7,727 nt of DNA from Methylobacterium sp. (GTDB lineage: Bacteria; Pseudomonadota; Alphaproteobacteria; Rhizobiales; Beijerinckiaceae): NCBI GenBank assembly GCA_021154065.1, contig JAJKJG010000062.1:1-7727 (forward strand). Direction: 5' to 3'. The position numbers and the translations under genes were made by a program. Shown one piece after another: positions 6,157 to 7,727 of this stretch (the first letter of the stretch is position 1; every line of letters starts with the position of its first letter). Under the pieces are notes generated by a model. The model made no database searches, was not told the DNA's origin, and saw only the letters and a program-made list of their open reading frames with translations.

Positions 6157-7727
6157 ATGGCAAACGGCAGACCAGATGCGGGTCCTCGGTGCATCGCCAT
6201 CGTGGGCCCTTTCCAGAGCGGCAAGACCTCCCTCCTCGAAGCCATCCTCGAGCGCACCGGAACGATCGAGCGCGCCGGGCGCGCCAACACCGGCAACATG
6301 GTCGGCGATTCGAGCGCCGAGGCCCGCGCCCACGCGATGAGCGTCGAGCCGAATTTCGCGACCTGCAAATTCCTCGACGAGACCTTCACCTTCGTCGACT
6401 GCCCGGGCTCGGTCGAGTTCGCGCACGACATGCGCACCGTGATGCCGGCCTGCGACGCCGCGGTCGTGGTCTGCGAGGCGGACGACCGCAAGATCCCGGC
6501 GCTCGAGCTCGTGCTGCGCGAGCTCGAGGAGGCCGACATCCCGCGCTTCCTGTTCATCAACAAGATCGACGTCGCGAGCCGGCGCGTCCGCGAGACGCTG
6601 GCGCTCCTCCAGAAGGCGTCGCGGACGCCGCTGCTCCTGCGCCAGATCCCGATCTGGAAGGACGGCATCGCCGTCGGCTTCATCGACCTCGCGCTCGAGC
6701 GCGCCTTCGTCTACCGCGAGCACGCCCCGAGCGAGGTGGTCGAGCTCCCGGACGGCGAGCTGCCGCGCGAGAAGGAGGCGCGCTTCTCGATGCTCGAGCG
6801 CCTCGCCGACCACGACGACGCGCTGATGGAGGACCTGATCTCCGAAATCGAGCCGCCGAAGGACCGCGTCTTCGAGGATCTGGCGAAGGAGCTGCGCGAG
6901 CGCCAGGTCGTGCCGGCGATGATCGGCTCGGCCGAGCGCGGCAACGGCGTCACCCGGCTGCTCAAGGCGCTGCGCCACGAGGCGCCGCGCCTCGCCGACA
7001 CCCGCGGCCGGCTCGGCGTCGCCGATTCAGGCCCGCCGCTCGCCCAGGTCATGAAGAGCCTGCACACGAGCCACGGCGGCAAGCTCTCGATCGCGCGCGT
7101 CCTGCGCGGCGGCTTCAAGGAAGGCGACACGGTCGTCGGATCGAGCGGCTCGGAGGCCCGCATCGGCGGCCTCGTCGCCTTCGTCGGCAGCCAGACGACG
7201 CGCCAGACCGAGGCGCGCGAGGGCGAGACGCTCGGCTTCGGCCGGCTCGACACCATCGCCACCGGCGATTGCTTCGCCGCCGGCAAGACGCGGCCGAACG
7301 CGATCGCCTCCGTCGCCCCGCCGGAGCCGGTCTACGCCTTCTCGGTCCGGGTCAAGGACCGCAAGGACGACGTGCGGCTGACGAGCGCGATCCACAAGAT
7401 CATCGAGGAGGATCCGGCGCTGACCCTCGAGCACAAGGCCGATATGGGCGAGATGCGCCTCCTCGGCCAGGGCGAGATGCATCTGCGCGTCGCGTTCGAG
7501 CGCCTGCAATCGCGCTTCCAGGTCGGGGTCGAGACCGGCAAGCCCAAGGTCGGCTATTGCGAGACCATCAAGGCGCCGGCCGGCGCCCGCGGCCGGCACA
7601 AGAAGCAGACCGGCGGCCACGGCCAGTTCGGCGACGCGGTGATCGAGGTCAGGCCGCTGCCGCGCGGCGAGGGCTTCGCGTTCGAGGACAAGATCACCGG
7701 CGGCGTCGTGCCGCGGCAGTACATCCC
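6157..7727 (+). CDS. EF-G-like translational GTPase paralogue (partial, C-terminus outside window)
   Basis: The first 523 codons of an elongation factor G-like protein; full members are usually near 650-700 residues. The order seen is the G domain (about 1-285), domain II (about 292-380, from PPLAQVMKSLHTSHGGKLSIARVLRG), domain III (about 390-465, PVYAFSVRVKDRKDD to GQGEMHLRVAFERLQ), and the start of domain IV (KPKVGYCETI, then KKQTGGHGQFGDAVIEV). GTP motifs are G1 GPFQSGKT (17-24), G3 DCPGSVEF (81-88), G4 NKID (135-138) and G5-like GSAERG (257-262). Canonical EF-G has DTPGHVDF at G3 and RGITI in switch I; here the histidine is serine and switch I reads RAHAMSVEP (57-65). It is therefore not the main fusA, which normally sits beside tuf and rps genes, but a divergent paralogue that I associate with alphaproteobacteria. 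Its role is unknown; ribosome binding or non-canonical GTPase activity is possible. Confidence 0.9.
   Translation, partial: MANGRPDAGPRCIAIVGPFQSGKTSLLEAILERTGTIERAGRANTGNMVGDSSAEARAHAMSVEPNFATCKFLDETFTFVDCPGSVEFAHDMRTVMPACDAAVVVCEADDRKIPALELVLRELEEADIPRFLFINKIDVASRRVRETLALLQKASRTPLLLRQIPIWKDGIAVGFIDLALERAFVYREHAPSEVVELPDGELPREKEARFSMLERLADHDDALMEDLISEIEPPKDRVFEDLAKELRERQVVPAMIGSAERGNGVTRLLKALRHEAPRLADTRGRLGVADSGPPLAQVMKSLHTSHGGKLSIARVLRGGFKEGDTVVGSSGSEARIGGLVAFVGSQTTRQTEAREGETLGFGRLDTIATGDCFAAGKTRPNAIASVAPPEPVYAFSVRVKDRKDDVRLTSAIHKIIEEDPALTLEHKADMGEMRLLGQGEMHLRVAFERLQSRFQVGVETGKPKVGYCETIKAPAGARGRHKKQTGGHGQFGDAVIEVRPLPRGEGFAFEDKITGGVVPRQYI

Noticed and set aside
6022..6978. A 318-codon minus-strand open frame opposite the EF-G-like gene
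   Set aside because: Low-complexity Arg/Ala/Leu composition, antisense to a clear GTPase; it also reads through the terminator.
1..7727. CRISPR arrays, tRNA/rRNA genes, transposases or phage genes
   Set aside because: No regular direct repeats, no tRNA-like cloverleaf, and no protein with integrase or transposase motifs was found on either strand.
5489..7727. DUF992 and EF-G-like genes as one operon
   Set aside because: A strong intrinsic terminator at 6027-6052 lies between them and the second gene has its own leader of about 100 bp.

Overview
The window is GC-rich chromosomal DNA of an alphaproteobacterium, most likely of the order Hyphomicrobiales (Rhizobiales). Three things point there: a DUF992 secreted protein, an EF-G-like GTPase of a type I associate with this group, and an interspersed palindromic repeat that reads as the spurious peptide [15 protein letters not shown] on one strand, a text I recall as common in annotated rhizobial genomes. 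The genus cannot be fixed from this sequence.

Left part (1-5302, minus strand): six co-directional genes form one probable transcriptional unit, read right to left. First come iorA and iorB, the 2Fe-2S and molybdopterin subunits of a Tat-exported molybdenum hydroxylase. Next are fccA and fccB, the monohaem cytochrome c and flavoprotein subunits of sulfide dehydrogenase (flavocytochrome c). Last are soxX and soxY, the haem subunit of the SoxAX thiosulfate-ligating enzyme and the sulfur-carrier subunit; soxY runs off the left edge. The products of iorB, fccA, fccB, soxX and soxY all carry export signals, so this is a periplasmic sulfur-oxidation module joined to a molybdoenzyme of unknown substrate. 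Electrons from sulfide and thiosulfate would go through small c-type cytochromes to the respiratory chain. The gaps are tight (13 nt iorA-iorB, 4 nt fccB-soxX, 10 nt soxX-soxY) except for two. The iorB-fccA gap (61 nt) holds a strong hairpin. The fccA-fccB gap (184 nt) holds the four-stem rhizobial repeat.

Middle (5303-5488): a 186-bp divergent intergenic region serves iorA to the left and the DUF992 gene to the right. It must hold the promoters but shows no clear consensus sites.

Right part (5489-7727, plus strand): a small secreted DUF992 protein is followed by a good intrinsic terminator. Then comes the first 523 codons of an EF-G-like translational GTPase that lacks the canonical G3 histidine and has a rewritten switch I; it runs off the right edge.

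No tRNA, rRNA, CRISPR array, transposase or phage gene was seen. The least ordinary points are the pairing of a molybdenum hydroxylase with fcc/sox genes, the repeat lodged inside the fccAB pair whose tip may supply the fccB ribosome-binding site, and the divergent G domain of the EF-G paralogue.
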